From positions 1-35,284 of the forward strand of contig CALIUY010000058.1 in the NCBI GenBank assembly GCA_938048455.1: DNA of 35,284 bases, written 5' to 3'. Within the stretch, counting starts at the first letter, position 1, and each line of letters begins with the position of its first letter. Of the stretch, positions 26,273-34,925 are shown piece after piece. Origin of the DNA: an uncultured Desulfobacterales bacterium. Its GTDB lineage: Bacteria > Desulfobacterota > Desulfobacteria > Desulfobacterales > SpSt-501. The notes beneath the pieces were generated by a model. The model did no database searches, was not told where the DNA came from, and worked only from the letters and a program-made list of their open reading frames with translations. A program made the translations under genes and the position numbers.

Positions 26273-28219
26273 TCAGGGCCGGTCGCCGCGTCCTTGGGGC
26301 CCGTCGCCGGATTCCCAAGCCGGAGCCTGCGCCGCGTAATCGCCCGGGTGCGTGAGCCGCAGCCAGCGGCGCTGCAGAAGCACATCGCCGAAGGCGATTT
26401 CCGTCAGCTCCTCGGCGCACCCGGCCATGCGGTCCTGGAACTCCTCGATTTGCGGCACGGGAAGCCGGGAATCGATGAGGACTCCGTCCAGATCCTCCGC
26501 CGCGCGAAGGTCTATCCGCCCCGGCAGGGCGGAACGGCGCCACCAGAGGACCTGTCGCTCGGTCTCGCCCCGGTAGCGCGGTTCGGGATCCTCGGAAACG
26601 AGCGTGAACCAGACCGCGCGGTTGCCCGGCGCAGGAAACTGGAAGCGCAGGTCGCCGTCCAGGAAATGGGGCCGCCGCAGCTTCAGCGCCGCAAGAAGAT
26701 CCCGTGTGGGCGGAATCTCCCGGGGCTCAAAAAAAATCACTTCCAAGGGGACGAAAGGATTGGCCTCGGTGGTCAAGGAAAGCGTCCGCCGGACCTCGGA
26801 AAACGGTGTGCCCGGAGGAACGAGGATCTGATAGGGCTGGGTCAGCCGCCGGGCCAGGCGGCGGATTTCTTCGACCGGCCTTCCGGGCGGAAGAAGCAGC
26901 TTGACCAGATAATCTCCGGCCTCCGCGAAGCGGACCCGCAGATCGCGGGCTTGCGCCGGATCGCCGCCGGAATCGCCGATCCGCCAGGCGGGATCGAGCT
27001 CCGGGGGCGGAAAGAAGCAGGCCTGCAGCCGATCCTCGGCGTAATCCCAAGCGGCGAGCAGCTCCTCCGGCCCGAAGCCCTCCGTCCGCGTGACGGTGTA
27101 GGGCGGCTCCGGCGTGTAATGCAGGCCGAGCTCACGGCTGCGGGCGCGGAACTCCGTGCCGGGGAGCACCGCCAGCGGAAAGACCTGCACGTCCTCGTTC
27201 AGCCCGTGCTCGGCGATGAAGTCGACGCTGCGGCGGAACCCCGGCAGATCGTCGCCCGGCAGGCCGACGATGAGATCGAGGCAGGGGGTGATGCCGCGGG
27301 CTTTGAGCCGGCGCACCCCGCCCAGGAAGCCCTCGAGTCGGGTGGGACGGCCGATCCGGCGCAAAGCGGCCGGGTTCGAGCTCTGCAGGCCGATTTCGAA
27401 CCAGCGGAACCCGGCCGCCGCCAGCAGATCGGCCAGCTCGTCGTCCACGGCCTCGGCGCGGATTTCGCTGAAAAGCGATACACGCCGGGCCGCGTTCAGC
27501 CGCGCGATTGCGGCGAGCAGGGGATGCAGGTCGGGCCGGCAGTTGAGCGAAGGGTCGAGAACGTAGATCTCCCCCACCCCCCGCTCGATCGCCCAGGCCG
27601 CGGCCTCGAGCACCCGCGCCGGCTCGGCGAAAGCCATCCCCCGGCGGGACTTGTGGTAAAAGCAAAACCCGCAACGATAGGGGCAGCCGCGTTGGGTTTC
27701 GAGAAGCATCAGATTTTCGTCTTCCGGATCGAGCAGGCCGTTGAGGTAGGGGCTCGGCGCGGAACGGAAAATCGCCTCGGCCGGCTCGCTCCCCCGGCCT
27801 TCCTTCCAGGCGTCGGGGTCGGAGAGGAGCCGGCGGAAGATCGCTTCCCCCTCCCCGAAGACCAGAAAATCGGCCCGGCCCGCATAAAAAGGCGCCGCAT
27901 CCGGGGTGATCTCCGGACCCCCCAAAACGACCCTCGCTCCGCAGGCGCGTTTCACTGCTTCGGCGATATGAAGCACGCGATCCCGACTCCAGGCATGCAC
28001 CGTGAAACCCAAGACCTCGGGACTCCTTTCCGCCAGCAGCTCGATCAGCGCCGCATCCCCGAGGTGAGAGGAAAGCCGCTCCGGGAAAACCTCCACCGTC
28101 CATCCCGCGGCACGGTGACAGGCCTGCTTCAGGCAAGCCGCCGCCAACGGAATGTTGCCGCCGCGGCGGCCGAAATTGCGCCGGGGGATGGGCAACTGAA
28201 GAAGCAGGGCAAGTGGCAT
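26273..28219 (-). CDS. B12-binding-type radical SAM protein
   Basis: A 648-aa protein. Residues ~1-150 form the cobalamin-binding-like Rossmann domain (VLGFTVHAWSRDRVL, VVLGGPEITPDAAPF, FLVFGEGEA) without the DxHxxG lower-ligand motif. The radical SAM core begins with CPYRCGFC (Cys 179/183/186), then EIYVLDPSLNCRPDLHPLL, GLQSSNPAALRRI and DLIVGLPGDD. A DUF4080-like C-terminal part of ~220 residues follows. Reaction and substrate are unknown. ATG 28219 has GGAG nearby; ATG 28246 is an in-frame alternative, 4 nt from the upstream gene's stop. Tail-to-tail with the UPF0173 gene, 2 nt between the stops. Confidence 0.9.
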   Translation of the reverse strand: MPLALLLQLPIPRRNFGRRGGNIPLAAACLKQACHRAAGWTVEVFPERLSSHLGDAALIELLAERSPEVLGFTVHAWSRDRVLHIAEAVKRACGARVVLGGPEITPDAAPFYAGRADFLVFGEGEAIFRRLLSDPDAWKEGRGSEPAEAIFRSAPSPYLNGLLDPEDENLMLLETQRGCPYRCGFCFYHKSRRGMAFAEPARVLEAAAWAIERGVGEIYVLDPSLNCRPDLHPLLAAIARLNAARRVSLFSEIRAEAVDDELADLLAAAGFRWFEIGLQSSNPAALRRIGRPTRLEGFLGGVRRLKARGITPCLDLIVGLPGDDLPGFRRSVDFIAEHGLNEDVQVFPLAVLPGTEFRARSRELGLHYTPEPPYTVTRTEGFGPEELLAAWDYAEDRLQACFFPPPELDPAWRIGDSGGDPAQARDLRVRFAEAGDYLVKLLLPPGRPVEEIRRLARRLTQPYQILVPPGTPFSEVRRTLSLTTEANPFVPLEVIFFEPREIPPTRDLLAALKLRRPHFLDGDLRFQFPAPGNRAVWFTLVSEDPEPRYRGETERQVLWWRRSALPGRIDLRAAEDLDGVLIDSRLPVPQIEEFQDRMAGCAEELTEIAFGDVLLQRRWLRLTHPGDYAAQAPAWESGDGPQGRGDRP

Positions 28220-28250
28220 GGGCGCGGTCTCCGGGTGCACCGCCATGGGG

Positions 28251-28769
28251 TCAACCGGACGGAGGCGCCTGGGAAAAGAGGCGCAGGAGCAAAACGATCT
28301 CCCAGAGGATCACCGCGGCGAAGACGAACAAGGCGCCGCGCAGGAAATGGCGCGCCCGGATGCCCGAACGCGGCAGGATTAGGGGCGAGAGGAGCACGAA
28401 AATCGCCGTCGCGACGGCGGTGAAACCATACTTGGCGACCACGAAGGCAAACGGCCCCCGGCTCAGGAAATAGGCCATGACCGGGTTCATCTCCCAGGCG
28501 CCGTGTTCGATGAGGTAGAGGGTCAGCGCGGCGTCGAGGAGGCTGAGCGCCAGAACACCCAGGGCGGCGGCGAGGGTCCGGGAGGGGTAGCGGTCAAGCA
28601 GGGTGAGGCGGCGGCGGTCTTCGGCCCGCCGCAATGCCCGGCGGCGGCCTCCCGGAAACGGACGGGACAGCCCGATAGAACCTCTCTGCCGGCGGTCACG
28701 CCCGGAGCGTCGCTCCGGAAGTTTTGCGGCGGGAGACTGGAACGCAGGCGAAGGGGTTGGGTTCTTCAA
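28251..28769 (-). CDS. DUF5658-like membrane protein
   Basis: About 172 aa. The C-terminal ~110 residues hold three hydrophobic helices and the pattern LSLLDAALTLYLIEHGAWEMNPVMAY cut by short loops, typical of DUF5658. The segment before the membrane part is very basic (ERRSGRDRR, RRRALRRAEDRRR), also common in that family. The start is uncertain: no ATG is available, TTG 28769 is listed, and GTG 28790 or TTG 28865 are alternatives without good ribosome sites. It is divergent from the Nudix gene and may be co-transcribed with the radical SAM gene. Function unknown. Confidence 0.7.
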   Translation of the reverse strand: MKNPTPSPAFQSPAAKLPERRSGRDRRQRGSIGLSRPFPGGRRRALRRAEDRRRLTLLDRYPSRTLAAALGVLALSLLDAALTLYLIEHGAWEMNPVMAYFLSRGPFAFVVAKYGFTAVATAIFVLLSPLILPRSGIRARHFLRGALFVFAAVILWEIVLLLRLFSQAPPSG

Positions 28770-28858
28770 CGCGCAAAGAGCGCCGCCCACGGCGGCGGTG
28801 AGAGGCGGATATCGATCTCCGGCGAGTTCTCCGAACTTGTCTCGCCGGCGGCCTCGTG

Positions 28859-28887
28859 TTGACAAGGCGAGAGGCTTCGGATACGCC
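28859..28887 (+). promoter_or_regulatory. Possible promoter of the Nudix gene
   Basis: TTGACA (28859-28864), 17 nt, then a weak TACGCC (28882-28887). The start would be near 28894, two nt before the ATG, which also lacks a ribosome site, so the message could be leaderless. Confidence 0.35.
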
Positions 28888-28895
28888 CGGTCACC

Positions 28896-29492
28896 ATGGA
28901 TGCGAAGCCGGTCATCCTCGAAAAAACGGAAACTCTGGCCGAGACGGCCTTCCTGCGACTGCTCCGGATTTTCTACCACATCCCGGGACAAAAAACACGC
29001 TCCTGGGTCATGGCCACCCGCCGCCGTCATCCGCTCTGCCTCGGGGGGATCGTCGGAGCTCCCGATGCCGTGGTGATCGCGGCTTTCCATGCCGCGCGCG
29101 AGCGCCTGGTTCTCATCCGCGAATACCGCGCGCCCCTGGGGGGATTCGAGTACGGTTTCCCGGCCGGACTGGTCGAGCCCGGCGAGTCGATTGAAGAAAC
29201 CGTACGCCGCGAGCTGCACGAGGAAACCGGCCTTGAGGTCACGAGGTTTACGGTCCAAAGCCCGCTTCTTTTCTCCTCGGCCGGCATGACCGACGAGTCG
29301 GTGGTCATGGTCGGTGTCGAATGCCGGGGCGAGCCTTTGCGGCGCGGCGGGATCGAATCCGAAATGATCGAGGTACGGCTCGTCTCGCCCGCGGAAGCCG
29401 AGACCCTCTGCCGCAACGCCGAAATTTTCTTCGATGCCAAGGCCTGGCTGGTCACTCGGCGTTTCGCCGCCAGCGGTCGCGTCGAAATCTGA
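28896..29492 (+). CDS. Nudix hydrolase, ADP-ribose pyrophosphatase-like
   Basis: A 198-aa protein. A complete Nudix box (G-x5-E-x7-REL-x-EE-x-GL) starts in PAGLVEPGESIEETVRR, preceded by VLIREYRAPLGG and followed by FSSAGMTDESVVMV, the layout of ADP-ribose/NDP-sugar pyrophosphatases. It would cleave a nucleoside diphosphate linked to another moiety, a housekeeping or NAD-turnover role. ATG 28896 is used; no clear ribosome site. A strong hairpin 55-85 nt after the stop may end the transcript. Confidence 0.92.
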   Translation: MDAKPVILEKTETLAETAFLRLLRIFYHIPGQKTRSWVMATRRRHPLCLGGIVGAPDAVVIAAFHAARERLVLIREYRAPLGGFEYGFPAGLVEPGESIEETVRRELHEETGLEVTRFTVQSPLLFSSAGMTDESVVMVGVECRGEPLRRGGIESEMIEVRLVSPAEAETLCRNAEIFFDAKAWLVTRRFAASGRVEI

Positions 29493-29546
29493 ATTCCGTG
29501 GCCCGTAGCGGCTGAGAATCGGAAGCGGATGCCTCTTCTTGAGAGG

Positions 29547-29577
29547 GAAGAGGGGGGGCAGCCGATCCCCCCTCTTC
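29547..29577 (+). terminator. Strong G/C hairpin downstream of the Nudix gene
   Basis: GAAGAGGGGGG (29547-29557) pairs perfectly with CCCCCCTCTTC (29567-29577) around a 9-nt loop. There is no T-tract after it, so it may be a weak or factor-dependent terminator, or an mRNA-stabilising stem. Confidence 0.45.
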
Positions 29578-29597
29578 ATGGAGGAGAGAGGTTGGGT

Positions 29598-29687
29598 TTG
29601 AAACGCGGTTCGAAAGGACCGGGCCGGTCCAAAGGAGGTCGAAAAGACCGACCCGTTTCGAGCTTGGTGCCCTTTTCCTCTCGAACC
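29598..29687 (+). promoter_or_regulatory. Structured leader with alternative pairings upstream of 326-aa gene
   Basis: Set 1: 29598-29605 with 29654-29661 (GAAACG/CGTTTC core) enclosing hairpins GGACC/GGTCC (29616-29630) and GGTC/GACC (29637-29649). Set 2: GGTTCGAAAGG (29607-29617) with CCTCTCGAACC (29677-29687), one mismatch. The two sets cannot fully coexist. It matches no riboswitch class I can name. Confidence 0.35.
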
Positions 29688-29724
29688 GACCGTATAGATC
29701 CTTGCCGGCGCAAAAGGTTACACG

Positions 29725-30705
29725 ATGGCGCCTGAACACCCCCAAGATGTCGACGAGCGCCTCCGGTCGCTTCTGCAGAAGGCTCTGAGGCGCGGCCATG
29801 TGGAGCTTTTGCTCACCGTCTGCGCCTTTCTCGAAGATTATAAACCGCCTCCGTCTTCCTTTTTCTCCGCGCAGGCCGCCCGGGCGGCTTTTTACGAGTG
29901 CTGGCCGCTCGCAACCCGGCTGCCCTTCGCCCGAAGGCCGATCGCCGCCATAGCCTTGCTGGTCCATATGGCCGGCCTCCACAAAACCCGGGAGGCTGCA
30001 GGGCTGGGGCTTCTTGCCGACGCCGTGCGGCGCGGCGAACCGGTGACGGTCCAGGACGAAAAAGAGGGCGAAGACCTGCGCCGCATGACGCAAGCACTCG
30101 AAAACCCGGAGGATTTCATCGCATGGATCTCCGCCCGGGGACTCGCTGTCCAGGATGCGCTGCGCTACGCCGGGATCCGCCGACCCCCGCCGTCCCGGGG
30201 TCGACCGCACGACCGGGCGGTGGCCTTCGCCGCGCTCTACCTGCTCGCCGCCCGGCCCGGCTCCGCCTTGCCCGCTCCGGCTCCGCCTCCCGAGGAAGCG
30301 TTCCCCTTCTGGGTCGCCTTCGACCGTCACACCGCCGCCGGCAGGTTGGCCTTGCGCGACGTGGCCCGCGATCTGAAGATTCCGCCGGCACAGCTATCCT
30401 GGTGCTTCGCCCTTTTCGAAGGGCTCCGGCTCCAGGCCGAAATCCCCTCCCCCTGGTGGCACCGCTATTGCCGCAACCGCTTCGACCGGATCGGACTTCC
30501 GCTCGAGGAGGCTCACCTGCTCTGGGAGCCGGCGAAGATCCAGCTGCGCGAAGCGCTCGCCGCGGAGGGACGGACGCTCCAGAGCGAACTCTACCGCTGG
30601 AGACTCGAGCACGGCGAGCGCGTGGAAAACCTGCGCTCCGCCGTCGCCGCGTTCTGGAAACGCCTCGAGGAGATCCCCAAGGGGCAGCGTCCCCTGTTCG
30701 GGTAG
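29725..30705 (+). CDS. Hypothetical alpha-helical protein
   Basis: A 326-aa protein that is predicted helical throughout, with no signal peptide and no transmembrane segment. I do not recognise it. Notable blocks are LLTVCAFLEDYKPPPSSFF, FWVAFDRHTAAGRLALRDVA and PSPWWHRYCRNRFDRIGLPL. The 'FDRHTxxGRxAL' phrase and the helical repeats vaguely resemble the C-terminal helical region of RarA/MgsA-type clamp-associated ATPases, but there is no ATPase domain; treat this as weak. ATG 29725 has AAGG 7 nt upstream. Preceded by a structured leader and followed after 60 nt by an O-methyltransferase gene on the same strand. Confidence 0.75.
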   Translation: MAPEHPQDVDERLRSLLQKALRRGHVELLLTVCAFLEDYKPPPSSFFSAQAARAAFYECWPLATRLPFARRPIAAIALLVHMAGLHKTREAAGLGLLADAVRRGEPVTVQDEKEGEDLRRMTQALENPEDFIAWISARGLAVQDALRYAGIRRPPPSRGRPHDRAVAFAALYLLAARPGSALPAPAPPPEEAFPFWVAFDRHTAAGRLALRDVARDLKIPPAQLSWCFALFEGLRLQAEIPSPWWHRYCRNRFDRIGLPLEEAHLLWEPAKIQLREALAAEGRTLQSELYRWRLEHGERVENLRSAVAAFWKRLEEIPKGQRPLFG

Positions 30706-30765
30706 CGAGGCATCGCCGGAGAGCTCCGAAAAGCGGTTCTCCGCTCGGCGCTCAAGGAGGAACGG

Positions 30766-31365
30766 ATGCCGCCGATCGTGAACGACGCCGAGGGTTATTT
30801 CCGTCGCCTGGTCCCCGCCGCCGATCCCCTGCTCGCCGAGCTGGAAGCCGAAGCCGCGGCGGAAGGCATCCCCATCGTCGGCCCGCTGGTCGGCGCCCTG
30901 CTCGAAATCCTGGCGGCCGGCGCCGAACGGGTGCTCGAGCTGGGAGCGGCCACCGGCTACGCGACGATTCATCTCGCCCGCGGCTGCCGCGGCCGGGTGA
31001 CCGCACTCGAGCACAGCGCTCCCCTGGCCGAGCGCGCCCGGGGAAACCTCGCACGCGCCGGAGTGGCGGAGCGCGCGGAGGTCGTTTGCGCCGAGGCTCT
31101 TTCCTGGCTCGGAGAATGCCGCACGGCCTTCGATTTCGTCTTCTTCGACATCGAGAAGGCGGACTACGCCGCCGCCCTGAACGCCTGCAAAAGCCTCGTG
31201 CCGCCCGGCGGGCTGCTCGTCGCCGACAACACCGCGTTCCCCGAAGCCGATTCCTTCAACCGCGCCGTGCACGGCGACCCGGCCTGGAAAGCGGTATCGC
31301 TGCTTTCCTTCCTTCCCGGTCACTCCCCGGAAAAGGACGGTCTGTGCATCGCCAGACGACGTTGA
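30766..31365 (+). CDS. SAM-dependent O-methyltransferase
   Basis: A 199-aa protein of the catechol/caffeoyl-CoA O-methyltransferase-like family. The SAM-binding motif is VLELGAATGYATIHLA, with TALEHSAPLAERARGNL (motif II), FDFVFFDIEKADY carrying the metal-binding Asp and PGGLLVADNTAF. It transfers a methyl group from SAM to a hydroxyl substrate that sequence does not identify. ATG 30766 with a strong AAGGAGGAAC site. It may share a transcript with the hypothetical protein upstream. Confidence 0.9.
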   Translation: MPPIVNDAEGYFRRLVPAADPLLAELEAEAAAEGIPIVGPLVGALLEILAAGAERVLELGAATGYATIHLARGCRGRVTALEHSAPLAERARGNLARAGVAERAEVVCAEALSWLGECRTAFDFVFFDIEKADYAAALNACKSLVPPGGLLVADNTAFPEADSFNRAVHGDPAWKAVSLLSFLPGHSPEKDGLCIARRR

Positions 31366-31390
31366 AGGCGGAAAACCGCCGGTTGCTCTC

Positions 31391-32059
31391 TCAGCGGCGG
31401 GTGGCCGATCCGGCGGCCCCATCTTCGGAGGGCGGCTTTGCGCCGCGGCTTGGTGAGGGTTGGGCCCCGGGGGAGTCCTTGGGCGCCGTGCCGCGGGGCG
31501 GTCGGGAAGGCGGCGGGACCGGAGGCGGGCGTGGCTTTTCGGGGTCCCGGCAATAGATGCTGTTGTTCTCCCGGTACCAGTCACGGCACTCATCCGGCCG
31601 CGGAGGGCGGCCGTAGATATAGACCCGCTGCACGGGGGAGGACCTCACGAACCCCTCGCAGCTGCCGTAACGCAAATACCAGCCCCGGTCGCAGTCGTCC
31701 GGCGTCGAACGGCGGGCCCGCTCCTCGAGCCGTTTGGCCTCCTCGAGTCGGCGTTCCGCCTCCTCGAGACGGCGGCGCGCCTCCCGCTCCTGTTCGAGGG
31801 CCCGGAGCTTCGCCTCTTCAAGTTCGCGGCGCTCGAAGTCCTTGAGCACACGCTGATCGGACTCACGGCGCTCCTGGTCCGCCGCCGGGTCATGGGGCGT
31901 CTCCTCGATCCGCTCGAGCACCTGCACCCCGTTCGGAGGGGGCTGATTGCTGAAATGCATGACCCCCCGGCCGTCCCGCCAGCGGTAAATGTCCGCTTCC
32001 GCCCCCGGGGCGAAGATGAGGAAGAGGAAACCGAGAAGGACGAACCAGCGGTGGCGCAT
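31391..32059 (-). CDS. Secreted DUF4124-domain protein with coiled coil
   Basis: A 222-aa protein. A signal peptide (residues 1-22, ending in PGAEA) is followed by a DUF4124 module (DIYRWRDGRGVMHFSNQPP), a long charged coiled coil (~60-115, rich in EE/RR/LE), a Cys-containing segment (DDCDRGWYLRYGSCEGF, YCRDPEK) and a Pro-rich tail. DUF4124 proteins are periplasmic or envelope proteins of unknown function. ATG 32059 has GGAGA 8 nt upstream. The in-frame extension to 32248 overlaps the neighbouring gene and is rejected. Confidence 0.85.
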   Translation of the reverse strand: MRHRWFVLLGFLFLIFAPGAEADIYRWRDGRGVMHFSNQPPPNGVQVLERIEETPHDPAADQERRESDQRVLKDFERRELEEAKLRALEQEREARRRLEEAERRLEEAKRLEERARRSTPDDCDRGWYLRYGSCEGFVRSSPVQRVYIYGRPPRPDECRDWYRENNSIYCRDPEKPRPPPVPPPSRPPRGTAPKDSPGAQPSPSRGAKPPSEDGAAGSATRR

Positions 32060-32183
32060 GAAAAGATCTCCGTAAAGAAGGAGGCCGCCTTGGCGACGAG
32101 TGTTTCTTCCGCGCGCGTCCGTCGCGGCGGCCCGAAATCCGCGAGCTTTCTTCAGCATTGGACGGTTCACGTTCAACTCCGGT

Positions 32184-33086
32184 TTACTTGCCTGGCCCGT
32201 TGTGGATGCGTTCGAGTTCGGCCCGACGGATGATCTCCCAGGCTTCATCGGCCGTTTCGACGAAGCTCACAAGCTCGAGGTCCTCGGGGGCGATCATGCC
32301 TTCGGCGACCAGGTAGTCGAAATCGACCAGCCGTCTCCAAAATTCACGCCCGAAGAGCAGAACGGGGATCCGCCGCACCTTGCCCGTTTGGATGAGCGTC
32401 AACGTTTCGAAGAGCTCATCGAGCGTCCCGAAACCGCCGGGGAAGACGACCAGCGCATGGGCGCGCATGAGAAGATGCATCTTGCGGATGGCGAAGTAAT
32501 GGAACTGAAAGTTGAGCTCGGGGTGGATGTAGGGGTTGGGAAGCTGCTCGTGGGGCAAAACGATGTTCATGCCCACGCTTCCCCCGCCCGCCTCATGCGC
32601 CCCGCGGTTCGCCGCCTCCATGATCCCGGGCCCGCCGCCCGTCATGACCACCAGCCGGGGATGTCCGGCGGAGCCGACCACCCGCTTTCCCAGCTTCCGC
32701 GCCTCTTCGTAGAAGCGGCTGAGTTCCAGGCGGCGGCGGCTCACCTGCAGGGCCTGCTCCAGGCAGGGTTCGCCGGGGCGGGATCGGAGGTCCTCCTCGG
32801 CGCGGCGCAGGGCCCGTTCCGCCTCCTGGGGCTCCGGAATGCGGGCGCTTCCGAAAACGACGACCGCGGCCTCGATCCCGTGTTCCTGGAGGATGAGCTC
32901 GGGCTTGAGCAACTCGAGCTGCAAGCGCACCGGCCGCAGCTCGTCGCGCAACAGAAATTCGGGGTCTTGAAAAGCAAGGCGATAGGAGGGGGACTGGCAA
33001 TGCGGCGCCCGGCCGGAGCGACCGGCCACCGCGGCGGAAACGTGTGCCGAAGGGAAGGTCCGCTTGCGGGCGTTTTTCTGGGTCAA
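32184..33086 (-). CDS. LOG-family (TIGR00730-like) nucleoside-phosphate hydrolase
   Basis: A 300-aa protein. The Rossmann core has VVVFGSARIPEP, MTGGGPGIMEAANRGA, VGMNIVLPHEQ and the catalytic PGGFGTLDE. LOG proteins release bases from nucleoside 5'-monophosphates; older databases call them lysine decarboxylase-like. An N-terminal ~100-residue region (SPSYRLAFQDPEFLLRDELR) is typical of the longer subgroup. TTG 33086 is chosen because GGAGG stands 6-7 nt upstream and a TAGAAT box (33122-33117) would place transcription start near 33110; ATG 33113 is the alternative with a poor ribosome site. Confidence 0.88.
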   Translation of the reverse strand: MTQKNARKRTFPSAHVSAAVAGRSGRAPHCQSPSYRLAFQDPEFLLRDELRPVRLQLELLKPELILQEHGIEAAVVVFGSARIPEPQEAERALRRAEEDLRSRPGEPCLEQALQVSRRRLELSRFYEEARKLGKRVVGSAGHPRLVVMTGGGPGIMEAANRGAHEAGGGSVGMNIVLPHEQLPNPYIHPELNFQFHYFAIRKMHLLMRAHALVVFPGGFGTLDELFETLTLIQTGKVRRIPVLLFGREFWRRLVDFDYLVAEGMIAPEDLELVSFVETADEAWEIIRRAELERIHNGPGK

Positions 33087-33243
33087 GGGGCACCTCCGGC
33101 GAATCGAATTCATCTCATTCTAACAGATTCGCCGCCTTTTCACCAAAGCCCGCCGCCGGGCGCGAAGGAAAAACCCCGCGTGACGCCGCGGTCAACTCCG
33201 GTAGCGGTTGCGGGAGGATCGCGACGGTGGTAGAGGTCCCGGC

Positions 33244-34395
33244 ATGGAATTCGAACTCGCCACCCCGCGCATCCTCTTCGGGCCGGGAACGGCCGGCCGC
33301 ATCGCCGCCGAGGCGGCGGCCCTGGGAAAACGGGTCTTGGTCTTTACCGGATCCAAGCCCGAGCGGGCGGCCTTCCTGCTCAAAGGCTTGGAGGAACGGT
33401 GGCTGGAGGCGAAAACGACTGAGGTCTGCGGCGAGCCGACCCTCGATTCCCTCGCGCGGGCGTTGGACAAGGCGCGCGGCTTCGCCCCGGACGTGGTGAT
33501 CGCCATGGGCGGCGGTGCGGTGCTCGATACGGCGAAGGCCGTTTCCGTGCTGCTCACGAACCCCGGCGACCCCCTCGACTACTTGGAGGTGATCGGCAAG
33601 GGCAAAACGATCGCATCCCCCGGGGTTCCCTGCGTCGCCGTCCCCACGACGGCGGGCGGCGGGGCCGAGGCGACGCGCAACGCCGTCATCGGCTCCCCCG
33701 CCCACGGCGTGAAGGCCAGTCTGCGCAGCCCGCATATCCTGCCGCGGCTGGCCGTGGTGGATCCCGAGCTGACGCTGAACCTTCCTCCCGCCGTCACGGC
33801 CGCAACCGGCATGGACGCCCTCGCCCAGCTGATCGAGGCCTTCGTCAGCCGCCGGGCGAACCCTCTGACCGACCCCCTCTGCCGCGAGGGGATCTTCCGC
33901 GCCGCCCGGGCGCTTCCGGTCGTGGTGACCGACGGATCCGACCGCCGGCGTCGGGAAGATATGGCGATGGCAAGCCTCTTCGGCGGCATCGCGCTGGCCA
34001 ACGCCGGGTTAGGGGCCGTCCACGGCCTGGCCGCCCCCTTGGGCGGGATGACGGGCGCCCCCCACGGCGCCGTGTGCGGCAGGCTTCTGCCCGCGGTGAC
34101 GGCGGCCAACGTGGCCGCGCTGCGCCGCAGGGATCCGGAGAACCCGGCGCTCGAGCGTTACACGGAGGTCGCGCGCCTGCTCACCGGAAAGGCGGATGCC
34201 GCCCCGGAGGACGCCGTGGGCTGGCTGTCCGAACGCGTGCGGGAGTTTGCTCTGCCCACGCTTGCGGACTGCGGCCTCTCCCCGGCCGATGCCCCCGAGC
34301 TGATCGCCCGCGCCCGACGCGCGAGCAGCATGCGCGGCAACCCGGTCGAGCTCACCGCGGCCGAACTCGCCGCGATCCTGGAAGAGTGCCTCTGA
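33244..34395 (+). CDS. Iron-containing alcohol dehydrogenase
   Basis: A 383-aa protein of the group III ADH family. It has ILFGPGTAGRI at the start, the NAD(P)-binding GGGAVLDTAKAVS, PTTAGGGAEATRNAVI, then TGMDALAQLIEAFVS and GAVHGLAAPLGGMTGAPHGAVCG, which supply metal-ligand Asp/His residues. It interconverts an alcohol and an aldehyde or ketone; the substrate is not determinable. ATG 33244 has GAGGT 7 nt upstream. Divergent from the LOG gene and followed 23 nt later by the thioesterase gene. Confidence 0.92.
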   Translation: MEFELATPRILFGPGTAGRIAAEAAALGKRVLVFTGSKPERAAFLLKGLEERWLEAKTTEVCGEPTLDSLARALDKARGFAPDVVIAMGGGAVLDTAKAVSVLLTNPGDPLDYLEVIGKGKTIASPGVPCVAVPTTAGGGAEATRNAVIGSPAHGVKASLRSPHILPRLAVVDPELTLNLPPAVTAATGMDALAQLIEAFVSRRANPLTDPLCREGIFRAARALPVVVTDGSDRRRREDMAMASLFGGIALANAGLGAVHGLAAPLGGMTGAPHGAVCGRLLPAVTAANVAALRRRDPENPALERYTEVARLLTGKADAAPEDAVGWLSERVREFALPTLADCGLSPADAPELIARARRASSMRGNPVELTAAELAAILEECL

Positions 34396-34418
34396 GAGGA
34401 TCCCGAGAACGAGTCGTC

Positions 34419-34925
34419 ATGGAAGAAGCCGCCGAGTTCCACGAACTTCCCCGCAGCGCGAACCACAACTGCTTCGCCTGCAGTCCGGTCAACCCCTCCG
34501 GTTTGCGCATGCGTTTTTTCAGCGACGGGAAAATCGTCCTCTCCCGGCTCGCCGTCCCCGAGCACCTCTGCGGCTGGAGCCGGATCGTCCACGGCGGCGT
34601 TCTGGGAACGATTCTCGACGAAGTCATGAGCTGGGCCGCGATCCATCTGCTCAAGAGGATCGCCCTCACCCGCAGCCTGACCGTGGAGTATCTGAAACCG
34701 GCGACGGTCGGCTCCGAACTCGAAGCCCGCGCCTGGGTGCGCGCGGCGCAGGGAAACGACGCCGCGACCGAGGCCGAAATCCGCGATGCGGGAGGCGATC
34801 TCTGCGCCCGCGCCCAAGCCCTTTTCAAGGTCTTCTCCCCCGCCGTCGCCCGCCGGCTGCAGATCGCCGACGAGGACTCGATCGTCTGGTTCGAGCGGCT
34901 CTTCGGTCCGGCGGAAGGGAAGTGA
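34419..34925 (+). CDS. PaaI-like hotdog-fold thioesterase
   Basis: A 168-aa protein. NHNCFACSPVNPSGLRMRF is the hallmark opening of this hotdog subgroup; RIVHGGVLGTILDEVMSWA carries the catalytic HGG...D/E helix, and TVEYLKPATVGSELEARAWV completes the fold. It should hydrolyse acyl-CoA thioesters. ATG 34419 with GAGAA-type weak ribosome site, 23 nt after the alcohol dehydrogenase, so one operon. Confidence 0.88.
   Translation: MEEAAEFHELPRSANHNCFACSPVNPSGLRMRFFSDGKIVLSRLAVPEHLCGWSRIVHGGVLGTILDEVMSWAAIHLLKRIALTRSLTVEYLKPATVGSELEARAWVRAAQGNDAATEAEIRDAGGDLCARAQALFKVFSPAVARRLQIADEDSIVWFERLFGPAEGK

Noticed and set aside
26294-28423. 709-codon plus-strand open frame
   Set aside because: Antisense to the radical SAM gene, whose CxxxCxxC and Rossmann motifs are unambiguous.
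28800-29579. N-terminal extension of the DUF5658-like frame
   Set aside because: It would overlap the Nudix gene completely on the other strand; only the part after ~28769 has family-like sequence.
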